A stretch of DNA of 64,000 bases from Glutamicibacter sp. JC586 (lineage in GTDB: Bacteria; Actinomycetota; Actinomycetes; Actinomycetales; Micrococcaceae), in contig NZ_VHIN01000010.1 of the NCBI RefSeq assembly GCF_009805585.1, forward strand, positions 310,001 through 374,000. The letters are read 5' to 3'. Below, in pieces: positions 7,968-17,400 of the stretch (positions are counted from its first letter, which is position 1; the number at the start of each line of letters is the position of its first letter). Both the position numbers and the translations under genes were made by a program. The notes under the pieces are model-generated. The model made no database searches. It was not told the origin of the DNA and saw only the letters and a program-made list of their open reading frames with translations.

Positions 7968-9728
7968 CTAGGCCGGAAGGATTCGGTCCATCTCTCGGAT
8001 TGCCATCAGGGAGAACATCGATTTCTGATCTTTCAAGAGCTGCTCGGCGCTACCGGTCTCGGCCACGGCTCCATCGTCCAAGACCAGAATCTGATCCGCG
8101 TGACTCACCGTTGCCAAACGGTGGCTTATCATGATGACGCTCATGCCCAACTGACGTCGACGCTCAATGGCTTGCAACACCAGATGTTCGCTAGCCGAAT
8201 CCAACGCGCTGGTGGACTCATCAAGGATCAGAACTTTTGGATCGCGAATCAGTGCGCGAGCCAATGCTAGGCGTTGACGTTGTCCGCCAGAGAGCCTAGA
8301 GGAGCGGTCACCCAGGCGCGTGTCTAGTCCGGATTTTTGCTGGCTAAGCCAAGCATCAAGACCCAGCTCGCCCAGCACTTGTTCTAGTTGTTCATCACTG
8401 AATTCGCTCTGTCCCAATTGGAGATTTTCACGCAGTGTTCCGCGAACCATCACTGCTTCTTGAGTAACTAACATGACCTTGGTGCGCAATTGGCTCAGGC
8501 TGGCTTCGGTGATATTTACACCGCCGAAGGTGATTTTCCCGTCGTAGTTCAGTGAGCGTACCAGGGCCGCTGCGATCGAGGATTTTCCGGATCCGCTTTC
8601 TCCAACCATCGCCAGCATGCCGCCGGGAGCAATTTCAAAGTTCACGGCTTCAAGCACTTGCTGTTCACCGTAGCTAATAGCCAGATTGTTGGCCTGCAGG
8701 ATTCCAGTTTCCGGTAGCGCGACTGGCATGGCAGGATCTACCACCACAGGTTTTAGGGTGGCGGTGGCATGAAGTCTGCGAGCGCTGGCTAGCGAATCTT
8801 GAAGCCCCAGCACAAAACCGTCAACGGTACGCACTGCCTCGTAAGAAGGAACCGCGACGCACCCCAAGATGATCAGTGCGCCAAGTTGGTTTTGCCCTCC
8901 AAGGACAAGGAACAGGGCCAGCATGCTGCCCCAGATACTTAGCTGAGTTAGGGTCGCTCGAACCGCGGTGATGGTGCCGGTGCGTACCGTAGCGTTGCCC
9001 GCTGTGCTGGTGCTTTCGCGTAGTTTTTTCATCGCTTCGTTTCCACCACGGAAGCTGTGCAGGACTTCAATCCCCCACATGGCCTGATTCATCAGCTGAT
9101 TTTGAGCTGACCTTTCCGAAGCAGTAATTGCGGCGTTAACCTTCAGCTTGCGTACCGAGATGGCTGGAATGATCAGGCCTATCAGTACATAGCCGCCCAG
9201 CAGGATCAGCGCGGGAAGCGCTCCGAAATACATCCAGGTTCCCCACGTCGCCACGGCGCTGACTACAATGGCCGCCACCGCTGGAGGAAGAGTGTGGGCA
9301 AAAAAGACTTCCACTTTGTCGATATCGCTGGTGGCTCTGGCTAGTAACCGTCCAGAGTTTTTTGTTGCTGCGTTGAAGGGAGCTTGACGTTCAAAAGCTG
9401 CATACATTTCTTGGCGCAGGCGAGCCAATGAAAGGAAAGCTACCCGGTGCCCCACGTACTGTTCGAGGTAGCGTAAGACACCTTTAACCAAGCTCAGCAC
9501 AATAATGCCTGAAACCAGCCACCACCAGTTCAGGGAGCTAAGGAACTGAAGACTATTCAAGTTCAATGCCTTGCTCAATCCCACACCTGCCATCAGGTAA
9601 ATTCCGATGGAGCTCAAGCGCGTCAGGCAGGAAAATATGCTGGCCAAGGCCAACGGAGCAATAAGGTCCTTGGTGGTTGAGATGAGCCACAAGACTGTCG
9701 AGAGGGTTCGCTTCTTTTCTCGGCTCAT
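7968..9728 (-). CDS. ABC exporter half-transporter, CydC-like
   Basis: A 586-aa fusion of an exporter-type membrane domain (six hydrophobic segments in about residues 1-310) and an ATPase domain with Walker A GESGSGKSS, signature LSGGQRQR and Walker B VLILDESTSAL. It overlaps the preceding ABC half-transporter by 4 bp (ATGA), so the two are co-translated and surely form a heterodimer. Size and arrangement fit CydDC, which exports cysteine and glutathione for cytochrome bd assembly. No cydAB genes are in the window, so the assignment remains tentative. Peptide or siderophore exporters are alternatives. Confidence 0.8.
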   Translation of the reverse strand: MSREKKRTLSTVLWLISTTKDLIAPLALASIFSCLTRLSSIGIYLMAGVGLSKALNLNSLQFLSSLNWWWLVSGIIVLSLVKGVLRYLEQYVGHRVAFLSLARLRQEMYAAFERQAPFNAATKNSGRLLARATSDIDKVEVFFAHTLPPAVAAIVVSAVATWGTWMYFGALPALILLGGYVLIGLIIPAISVRKLKVNAAITASERSAQNQLMNQAMWGIEVLHSFRGGNEAMKKLRESTSTAGNATVRTGTITAVRATLTQLSIWGSMLALFLVLGGQNQLGALIILGCVAVPSYEAVRTVDGFVLGLQDSLASARRLHATATLKPVVVDPAMPVALPETGILQANNLAISYGEQQVLEAVNFEIAPGGMLAMVGESGSGKSSIAAALVRSLNYDGKITFGGVNITEASLSQLRTKVMLVTQEAVMVRGTLRENLQLGQSEFSDEQLEQVLGELGLDAWLSQQKSGLDTRLGDRSSRLSGGQRQRLALARALIRDPKVLILDESTSALDSASEHLVLQAIERRRQLGMSVIMISHRLATVSHADQILVLDDGAVAETGSAEQLLKDQKSMFSLMAIREMDRILPA

Positions 9729-11467
9729 GCTTCCTTCTCCCCCAAGGCCCGCAGACCACTTGACTGCAACTGGGCAGTGCGTTCATCCAGCACGCTCAAC
9801 GCTTTGTTCAAGTAACCCTCCTGTTTAACCAGTTGTTCACGTGGGCCAAACTGTATGACTCTGCCATGATCCATGACCACCACGTAGTCATAGTCCTGAA
9901 GCAAACCGAGGCGGTGCGTGACCGTAATGATGGTGGTTGAAGCGCCAAGCTCGCGAAGGATCTTTCGGATCTCCGCTTCACTGTGAACATCTAATGCACT
10001 GGTGGGTTCATCAAGCAGTAGCACCGGGCGCTGGGCCAGCAAAGCCCGGGCCAGGGCGAGTCGTTGGGCTTGGCCACCTGAAAGACGAGCTCCACCTTCG
10101 CCCAGTGGTTGGTCAAGTCCCAGCGGTTGGGCCGCCAGCCAGGAAGCTAAACGAACTTGGCTCAGGGCAGCAAGTAGTTGTTCATCGGTAGCTTGCGGAG
10201 CGCCTATGCGCAGGTTTTCTCCAACGCTCACGCCGAAAAGTGTCGCCTGTTGTTCTACAACCGCGGTGTTGGCCTTCAAAGTAGCCGGTCCCATCGCTTG
10301 ACGACCGTCGTGGATCAGACCGGCAGAGGATTCTAGTTGTCCTTGCAAGACTCGAATCAACGTGCTCTTGCCACTTCCCGATGGCCCCACGATGGCGGTG
10401 CGTGAGCCGGCAGGGAACTGAAGATTGATTTCGTTCAGTGCAAGATCAGCGTTGTTGTACGTGGCGCATACGTTTTGGATGAACAGTCCGTTATCTTTCA
10501 GATTAACCGTCAGAGGGTTAGCCATGGAGGGATGCATCGGAATCTCTTGGATCTCGGCCAGTTGTTTCTCGGCTGCTCGTCCGGTCATTCCAATGTAGAA
10601 GAAACTACCGACGTAGTTCACCGGGGCAAGCATCAGATAGCTGAGGATAATCAGCGCAAAACCCGCTCCGGGGCTGAGGGCCTCAGAGCTAGTACGCCAC
10701 CAGGCCAACCCCGCAGAGCTGGCCAAGAGCAGTACCGCGAAGCTGGAATCAATGACCAAGAGTATGAGCTGGTTTCGCGCCAAGAGTTTCATGACCTGCT
10801 GGCGTACCCGCTCGGTGGCAGCATTGATGGTTTTGCCCATCCAGATACTGCCCGAATTTAGCTTGAGCATATTCAGCGAGCGCAGGGCGTCGAGGAAAGT
10901 TGCCGACAAGATACCTTGGGCGCGACGGTATTCTCCGCTGGATCCGCCAAACCGCTTCTGGAATCCCAATACAATCGCCGGCACCAGCCCGGTGGGGATC
11001 AGCAGCAAAATCGCGCTGAGCGGGTCAATGAATAAGGCAATGAAGATCAGGATTAATACCGGTGTGGCCGCAGCTGCGCTGGCAGGCCCTAGGAAGGTGG
11101 AACGGTACTTCACCGAGCGGTCCACCGACTCCATGGCCGCATGCACCAGTTCGCCCTCGCCGGTTTTGCGCACAGCCAGTGGACCGATGGAAAGGTAATG
11201 TTTGAGCAGTATCGAGCGGTGGTAGGAGGTGAGCAGTTGGCTGTCGTGAGAGATCACCACTGGAACGAGGAATGTTGACAGGGCCAGCGCGAGTAACTCG
11301 CCGCCTACTCCGATATACCACTGCGTATCTAGCGCTTCGCCTCGATACAACAGGTCGAATCCTTGCCCGAGCAAGATGACCAATCCGGCGGTGGCGGCGG
11401 CGGCAAAGATGCTCAGGGCCACGACTATCACTGTTGCTACCGAGAAATATCCAAAGAGCCTACGCAC
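9725..11467 (-). CDS. ABC exporter half-transporter, CydD-like
   Basis: A 580-aa ABC membrane-ATPase fusion, first gene of a two-gene operon. Membrane segments occupy about residues 1-300, with a CydD-like loop (SATFLDALRSLNMLKLNS). The ATPase domain shows Walker [10 protein letters not shown], signature LSGGQAQR and Walker B VLLLDEPTSALD. Both ATPase sites of the heterodimer keep a glutamate or equivalent after Walker B, so neither looks degenerate. It is divergent from the thioesterase gene at 11557 with an 89-bp gap. The identification as CydD rests on domain order and pairing, not on cydAB context. Confidence 0.8.
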   Translation of the reverse strand: MRRLFGYFSVATVIVVALSIFAAAATAGLVILLGQGFDLLYRGEALDTQWYIGVGGELLALALSTFLVPVVISHDSQLLTSYHRSILLKHYLSIGPLAVRKTGEGELVHAAMESVDRSVKYRSTFLGPASAAAATPVLILIFIALFIDPLSAILLLIPTGLVPAIVLGFQKRFGGSSGEYRRAQGILSATFLDALRSLNMLKLNSGSIWMGKTINAATERVRQQVMKLLARNQLILLVIDSSFAVLLLASSAGLAWWRTSSEALSPGAGFALIILSYLMLAPVNYVGSFFYIGMTGRAAEKQLAEIQEIPMHPSMANPLTVNLKDNGLFIQNVCATYNNADLALNEINLQFPAGSRTAIVGPSGSGKSTLIRVLQGQLESSAGLIHDGRQAMGPATLKANTAVVEQQATLFGVSVGENLRIGAPQATDEQLLAALSQVRLASWLAAQPLGLDQPLGEGGARLSGGQAQRLALARALLAQRPVLLLDEPTSALDVHSEAEIRKILRELGASTTIITVTHRLGLLQDYDYVVVMDHGRVIQFGPREQLVKQEGYLNKALSVLDERTAQLQSSGLRALGEKEA

Positions 11468-11556
11468 ACCACTATCCTAGGCCAGATCGATTCGTGGTTC
11501 GCAGGTGCGATGTCACACATTGCCGGTGGGAGCGTGATTGAGAGAAACTTGAGTGC

Positions 11557-12540
11557 ATGAGCACTTCGGAGCTACAACAGCGCCCCCATTCTGTCACCCT
11601 GCGTTTTCTTGCCGCCCCCACCGACGTTGATGTCACGGGGATGGTTCCTGCAGGCACCGTTCTAGAGTGGGTCGACAAGGCTGCTTACGCAGCAGCTGTT
11701 GGTTGGTCCACGAGTTATTGTGTCACCGCCTATGTAGGCAATATCCACTTCGCAGATCCTATTCACTCTGGTGACCTAGTTGAGGTCACGGCCTCGGTCG
11801 TTTACACCGGAACTAGCTCTATGCATATTCAGACGGAGGTTTCTTTCCGAGACCCTCGCGAATCGCGCCCCGTGGCTTCGAGCAATTGCTTGGTGATTTT
11901 TGTTGCTGTAGATGATTCAGGTAAGCCCGCTGCTGTGCCAAGTTTTACCCCGGGCACCCTGCGTGAAATCGAACTTCGCGATAACGCGCTGGCTCGTATT
12001 GATATTCGTGAGCAGATTGTTGCCTCGATGAAGGACCAGCGCTACACAGACTCCGGTACCGCCGAACGCGTCACCCTACGCTTCTTAGCAGCCCCTACCG
12101 ATGTGAACTGGGGCGGCAAGGTACATGGTGGCATCGTGATGAAGTGGATTGATGAAGCAGCAGCGCTGTGTGCTTCACGCTATTGCCAAGAAGATACCGT
12201 TGCGGTGTTCTCCGGTGGTGTGCGTTTCTATCGACCACTGTTCATTGGACATCTGGTCGAGGTGGAAGCCCGATTGGTGTACACCGGCAGCAAGGGCATG
12301 CATATTGCTGTGCATGTGCGCTCCGGTGATCCAAAAACTAGAGAAATGAATCTGACAACTTATTGCCTGACGGTCATGGTTACCCGTGATGAGACTGGTA
12401 CAGCTGTGCCGGTGAAGCCGTGGGTTCCGGTCAGCGAAGAAGATCAGCGCTTATGGGATCACGCTCGTGAGTTGGTGGCGATTCGCGCGAATGCTCCGGG
12501 TGGTTACACCCCGGTACATCTAGCAGGAACGAGCGCGTGA
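11557..12540 (+). CDS. Acyl-CoA thioesterase with two hotdog domains
   Basis: A 327-aa protein made of two tandem hotdog domains that clearly repeat each other: VTLRFLAAPTDVDVTGMVPAGTV near residue 12 and VTLRFLAAPTDVNWGGKVHGGIV near residue 173, and VYTGTSSMHI versus VYTGSKGMHI. This is the layout of cytosolic long-chain acyl-CoA hydrolases (ACOT7/BFIT type), which release CoA from fatty acyl-CoA. The second domain keeps the NWGGKVHGG motif with the usual catalytic-region Asn; in the first it is replaced (VDVTGM), so only one site may be active. It overlaps trpF downstream by one base. Confidence 0.92.
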   Translation: MSTSELQQRPHSVTLRFLAAPTDVDVTGMVPAGTVLEWVDKAAYAAAVGWSTSYCVTAYVGNIHFADPIHSGDLVEVTASVVYTGTSSMHIQTEVSFRDPRESRPVASSNCLVIFVAVDDSGKPAAVPSFTPGTLREIELRDNALARIDIREQIVASMKDQRYTDSGTAERVTLRFLAAPTDVNWGGKVHGGIVMKWIDEAAALCASRYCQEDTVAVFSGGVRFYRPLFIGHLVEVEARLVYTGSKGMHIAVHVRSGDPKTREMNLTTYCLTVMVTRDETGTAVPVKPWVPVSEEDQRLWDHARELVAIRANAPGGYTPVHLAGTSA

Positions 12541-13151
12541 TGAGTAACCGGAAACCATTAGTCAAAGTATGCGGGCTCTCCACCGCCAACGATGTTCAGG
12601 TAGCTATCGATCACGGCGCCGATGCATTGGGTTTTGTGCTGACTTCTAGCGCTCGAGAAATCACGCCAGAAGATGCGGCGCCATTGGTGCGCATGGTGCC
12701 CGAAGGTATCGAAACTGTGGCAGTCTTCCGTTCTGAAGATATCCCTACCGTCGTTGCGCGCTCTCGAGAAGCGGGCGTGGGCTGGGTTCAGCTTCATGGT
12801 CAACGGAGCAAGCTGGACGTGGCGGCTGCCCACGCCGCAGGTTTCAAAGTCATCCGTGCCGTGCGCCGAGATGCCATTGCTGAAGAATTCGCTGACTGGG
12901 GCGAAGAACTACTGCTCATTGATGCCTCCGTACCGGGAAGCGGAGAAAGTTGGGATTACGCTGCGGTACGCGAGCTGGCTACAGGCCGTCAATGGTTGGT
13001 GGCAGGCGGTCTCACCCCGATGAATGTTGCGGAAGCTATCAAGATTTCTGGTGCTACCGGAGCAGATGTTTCATCGGGAGTTGAGTCCTCGCGCGGCGTC
13101 AAAGACCCGGGATTGATTGCTCAGTTCCTCGACGCTGCGAAAGCCGTATGA
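12540..13151 (+). CDS. trpF: Phosphoribosylanthranilate isomerase
   Basis: About 203 aa, a complete TIM-barrel PRAI. Family motifs are KVCGLS at the N-terminus (catalytic Cys), VQLHG, LLIDAS with the catalytic Asp region, LAGGL-like VAGGLTP and ADVSSGVE for phosphate binding. It isomerises N-(5-phosphoribosyl)anthranilate in tryptophan synthesis. The ATG at 12540 overlaps the thioesterase stop; a GTG at 12537 is equally possible. No other trp gene is nearby, so trpF is dispersed here and translationally coupled to an unrelated thioesterase. Confidence 0.93.
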   Translation: MSNRKPLVKVCGLSTANDVQVAIDHGADALGFVLTSSAREITPEDAAPLVRMVPEGIETVAVFRSEDIPTVVARSREAGVGWVQLHGQRSKLDVAAAHAAGFKVIRAVRRDAIAEEFADWGEELLLIDASVPGSGESWDYAAVRELATGRQWLVAGGLTPMNVAEAIKISGATGADVSSGVESSRGVKDPGLIAQFLDAAKAV

Positions 13152-13154
13152 CTA

Positions 13155-13706
13155 TTAACTCAGCCAGTTATGTGGTGCCGGTTTGCGTGAGCCCGGAAGC
13201 GCTCCTTGCTCACGCCACTGGTGCACCCATTCAGGGACCACTCGATCCTCGGGTACATCCAGTCCGACAGCGGCGAGGATCTCTTCGTTAGGGACTGCAC
13301 CCTTTTTGGAGGTCATGCGCGTGGCAATATACCCGCGGGCATAAATTTCACCATCAACAACAATGCGCTGTTCAAAGTAGATGCACTTGTCATCCAGACC
13401 CAGCAGCTTAGTTTCCTGTGAGAATTTGGTGCCTAGGCGCACTGATTTGCGGAAGGTGATGGTTTCGGTCTGGACCACCGGCGTCCATTTGTTCTTACGC
13501 ATAATGTCCCAAACGCCAGAGCGGAACATTAGATCAAAGCGACCAAGGTCAAAGATGGAGAAATACATACCGTTATTAATATGACCGGCAAAGTCGATGT
13601 CGGTCAGGGTAGCTCGCATTTTCACCGAGCTGGTATCAAACATGGTGAGTCTGGTGGCCTTTTTACTGTTTAGGAAGACCATGAGAATTCGAAAAATCAT
13701 GTGCAT
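13155..13706 (-). CDS. Thioesterase family protein (single hotdog domain)
   Basis: A 183-aa protein with a 4HBT-like hotdog domain. The motif DIDFAGHINNGMYFSIFDLGR is the characteristic D-x-x-x-H-x-N-N-x-x-Y active-site region of the acyl-CoA thioesterase/THEM6-like group. The first 20 residues are hydrophobic then basic and may be leader or a wrong start; an internal ATG at residue 22 (MFDTSSVKMRATLTD) is an alternative. It converges on trpF with a 3-bp gap. The substrate is unknown. Confidence 0.86.
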   Translation of the reverse strand: MHMIFRILMVFLNSKKATRLTMFDTSSVKMRATLTDIDFAGHINNGMYFSIFDLGRFDLMFRSGVWDIMRKNKWTPVVQTETITFRKSVRLGTKFSQETKLLGLDDKCIYFEQRIVVDGEIYARGYIATRMTSKKGAVPNEEILAAVGLDVPEDRVVPEWVHQWREQGALPGSRKPAPHNWLS

Positions 13707-13796
13707 ACCATCACATTACCGTCCGGTAACTTTTCTGCCTAGTCCGCTGTGAATCGAAACAGCCTTCGCACAGTGAGCTTTACTAGACTTGTTCTA

Positions 13797-14396
13797 GTGA
13801 GCGTCGAAAAACCATTGATTCAATTGCCCGCCCGACTCGTTGGAGTTTGGCTCGCCTTGATTGTCGGCATTGCCGGATCTACCTTGCTGGCCACAGCACA
13901 CTACGTCACCGGTGGAAGCCTGCTAATCATCCTTTCTTTGTGGGTCATTCGTGTACTGGCAATCTCAAGCTTCTGGCTGTTACCTGGGCGTACCGACACC
14001 AAGATCTTTGCCATGGCTTTGGCCTTACTTTCACTGATTTTGGATGTCGTGCTGAAACTACCGGTGATCGATACCGTTGAATATGGCGATTGGTTCTTGG
14101 TTTCGGCCCTGGATCTCACCGGTCAATACGCCGGTTATTTCACGGTGTGGGGCCTCTTGCTCCCCCTTCTTGCATTGACCGGCTGGTTCGTACTGCGGGC
14201 ACGCAAACTCGTCGGCTGGCTTACCGGTCTGCTCAGCGCGCTCGCCCTGGGTTTTGCAGCTCAAGCTACCGTAACCTCGGACCAAGGATCGCTCACCGCA
14301 TTTGTCATCGTGAGTATGGCTCGTTTTGTAGTTCCTGCCATCTTGGCCGCACTGGCCGACTTCTTGGTGACCAGGTATAAACGGCCCAAAATCTAA
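13797..14396 (+). CDS. Integral membrane protein of unknown function
   Basis: A 199-aa protein with about six hydrophobic segments and few charged residues, ending in a short basic tail (VTRYKRPKI). I do not recognise a family. The longest frame opens at 13749, but a GTG at 13797 lies 7 bases after a TAGACT -10-like element (13784-13789), so transcription may start at or near the start codon (leaderless). A strong bidirectional hairpin follows. Confidence 0.72.
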   Translation: MSVEKPLIQLPARLVGVWLALIVGIAGSTLLATAHYVTGGSLLIILSLWVIRVLAISSFWLLPGRTDTKIFAMALALLSLILDVVLKLPVIDTVEYGDWFLVSALDLTGQYAGYFTVWGLLLPLLALTGWFVLRARKLVGWLTGLLSALALGFAAQATVTSDQGSLTAFVIVSMARFVVPAILAALADFLVTRYKRPKI

Positions 14397-14411
14397 GTCA
14401 CTTTAAAAAGG

Positions 14412-14457
14412 TACGGATCGTGTTCCCCAGCTAAGGGAACACGATCCGTAATTATTT
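14412..14457. terminator. Bidirectional terminator before putA
   Basis: TACGGATCGTGTTCCC pairs with GGGAACACGATCCGTA, a 16-bp perfect stem with a 7-nt loop. It is flanked by an A-run on the left (T-run for the minus strand) and ATTATTT on the right, so it ends both the membrane-protein gene and putA. Confidence 0.93.
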
Positions 14458-14468
14458 GTCTGTATCTA

Positions 14469-17400
14469 CTAGATCAAACCATCGCTGAGGTGGTTTGGCG
14501 TACCAAAACGGTGAGCCGTAATAGATACTGCTTGCTCGTGCAGGAAGGGCAGTAGCTCCACTCGGCCGGCACCCGTGACTGGGGAAGCATAGATAGCAAC
14601 ATCTGGCTTGCCGTCGGTGGCTTGGGCAACAGCCTTCACCGATCCACCGATCAGACGGATACGTGCCGCAGAATCCGGTCCGGTCTTAGCAGCCAGCTTG
14701 GCAGCGTAGGTGGCAAACTGATCTGCATCTTCGCGTACTACTGTGACCGAGTGTTCGGCCAACACTGCTCGAACCTGTGCTGAAAGCTCGCCAGCAAGGG
14801 ACAGACGAACCCGTGAACCTGCAGCGACACCGGCAGCTGCAACTCGCAACGCCTCAGCCAGACCGTGGCTGCTGCTTTCTTGTTCAAAACGAACGGTAAC
14901 TTCCACCGAGCAGTAACGGAAGACATTGCGTTCAGCCTGCAAACCCGAACGATCCTTGGCCTTATTGAACTCAGCATTCCACCAGTACTTGTCGCTGCCT
15001 AAGGCGGCAGTTAGCCACTGGGTCTGCGGCTCATCCAGCTGCGCTGCTGCTAGCAGACGCTCGTCAAAGCGCGAGAGGGCGGCAGTGTCATTGACCGGAG
15101 CATCATTCCAGCTGCCCATACCGATCAGGTAGTTTGGACCTCCGGCCTTGGTGCCTGCACCAATGGCCGACTTCTTCCAACCGCCAAATGGCTGACGCTG
15201 AACAATGGCACCGGTGATACCACGGTTTACATAAATGTTGCCGGCCTGGATGTTATCCATCCAGTACGCCATTTCGCCCCGATCCAGCGAGTGCAGACCT
15301 GAGGTCAGTCCGTAGTCCACCTCGTTGACCATTTGGACCGCTTCCTCCAAAGTTTCTGCGGTCATGACGCCCAGGATTGGGCCAAAGTATTCGGTCAGAT
15401 GATATTCGCTGCCACGTTGCACGCCATAACGCACACCCGGCGAATACAGTTTGCCCGAGTCATCGAGCTGTTGTGGCTCAACTTCCCAACGTTCGCCCTT
15501 ACCTAGGGTGGTCAATCCGCGCTTGAGCTTCTCGCCTGGCTCACCAATCAATGGGCCCATCTGCGATTCTGGGTTCCATGGGTAGCCGACCTTCAGTGAT
15601 TTCACCGCATCGATCAGCTGGTTGTTGAAGCGACGCGATTCGGCCACCGAGCCAACCAGTACTACCAATGAAGCTGCCGAGCATTTCTGACCGGCGTGAC
15701 CGAAGGCAGACTGCACGACGTCGCGAGCAGCCAGATCAAGGTCCGCATGCGGGGTGACAATAATGGCGTTTTTACCCGAGGTCTCGGCCAACAGTGGCAG
15801 ATCCTTACGGAAAGAACGGAAGAGTTCGGCAGTTTCGTAACCGCCGGTGAGAATCAGACGGTCAACACGTTCATCGGATACCAACTGCTGTCCCAGCGAG
15901 CGGTCCCCCACAAAGACCAACTGCAGAACATCCTTAGGAACACCTGCATCCCATAGACACTGCACCATCACCGAACCCACGCGGGCAGCCTGGGTGGCTG
16001 GCTTGATGATCACTGCCGAGCCCGAGGCCAACGCCGAGAGCGTTGAGCCTGCCGGAATGGCCATTGGGAAGTTCCATGGCGGGGTGACCACGGTCAGCTT
16101 TGATGGTACGTACGTTGCGCCATCCACCTGATCAAGTTCGCGGCCCAACTGCGAGTAGTAGTGGGCGAAATCAATTGCTTCGGAAATTTCCACGTCGCCT
16201 TGGTCAATGGTCTTGCCGCACTCTGAACCTAGGACCTCAAGCAAGGTGGCGCGACGCTCTTCAAAGAGTTGACCGGCACGGTGCAAGATCTCGGCGCGCT
16301 GCGCCGAGCCCATAGCCTGCCAGTCGCTCGAAGCGTCTACGCCCATTGCGATGGCTTCATCCAATTCGCCCGCGGCATTGATGGTATTTGCCTTGACCAG
16401 ATCCTTACCCAGCGGTGAATCCTGCATCTTGGACAGGATTTCGCGGCCCCAGTTTCGGTTCTGACTCAAGTCTGGGTCGGTATCTGGGGTGTTGAAGAAG
16501 TCGGTACTGCCATCGGCAAGACCAGCGACTCGTTCAGCCAGCGTTGGATCGTCACTGGTGCGGTCCTGCACGCGGTGCGGGGCAGGGACCTGATCGGTCA
16601 TGGCTTCCAGGGATGCGAGGAAACGATTCTTTTCACGTTCAAAGAGCTGCTCATTTTTGGAGAGTTCAAAGACCGCGGACATGAAGTTTTCCTGGCTTGC
16701 GCCTTCTTCAAGGCGACGAATCAGGTAGGCGATGGCCACGTCGAATTCTTGTGGATGCACTACCGGAGTGTAGAGCAGCAGCGAACCGACTTCCTTGCGG
16801 ACCGCTTCGGCCTGACCGGTGGCCATGCCCAGCAGCATCTCGAATTCGATGCCGTCGGCGACATTGCGGGACTTGGCCAGAAGCCAGGCCAAGGCAACAT
16901 CAAAGAGGTTGTGTCCGGCAACGCCGATGCGCACGTTCTTTACATGCTCCGGGCGTAGTGCGTATTCCAGTACGGACTTATAGCTGGTGTCCGAATCCTG
17001 CTTGCTATGCCAGGTAGCCAGCGGCCAGTTGTGGATGTCAGCTTCCATGGTTTCCATAGGCAAATTTGCGCCCTTAACCACTCGCACCTTGATCGGCGCA
17101 CCGCCTTGCGCAACACGAGCTGCAGAGAATTCCTGCAGCTCGATCATCGCAGCCAGCGCATCGGGTAGGTAAGCCTGCAGCACGATCCCGGCAGCCAGAT
17201 CCTTAAACTCTGGCTTGGACAGGATCTTGGTGAAGACCGCAATGGTCAGCTCCAAGTCCTTGTACTCTTCCATGTCCAGGTTGATGAACTTCTTCTTAGG
17301 ATGATTTACCGCATGGGCGTAGAGCGGGCTGAGCTTTTCAACGATGTGCTCCACTGCCTCATCAAAGGCCCAGTGATTATGCGGGGCCACGGTGGAAGAA

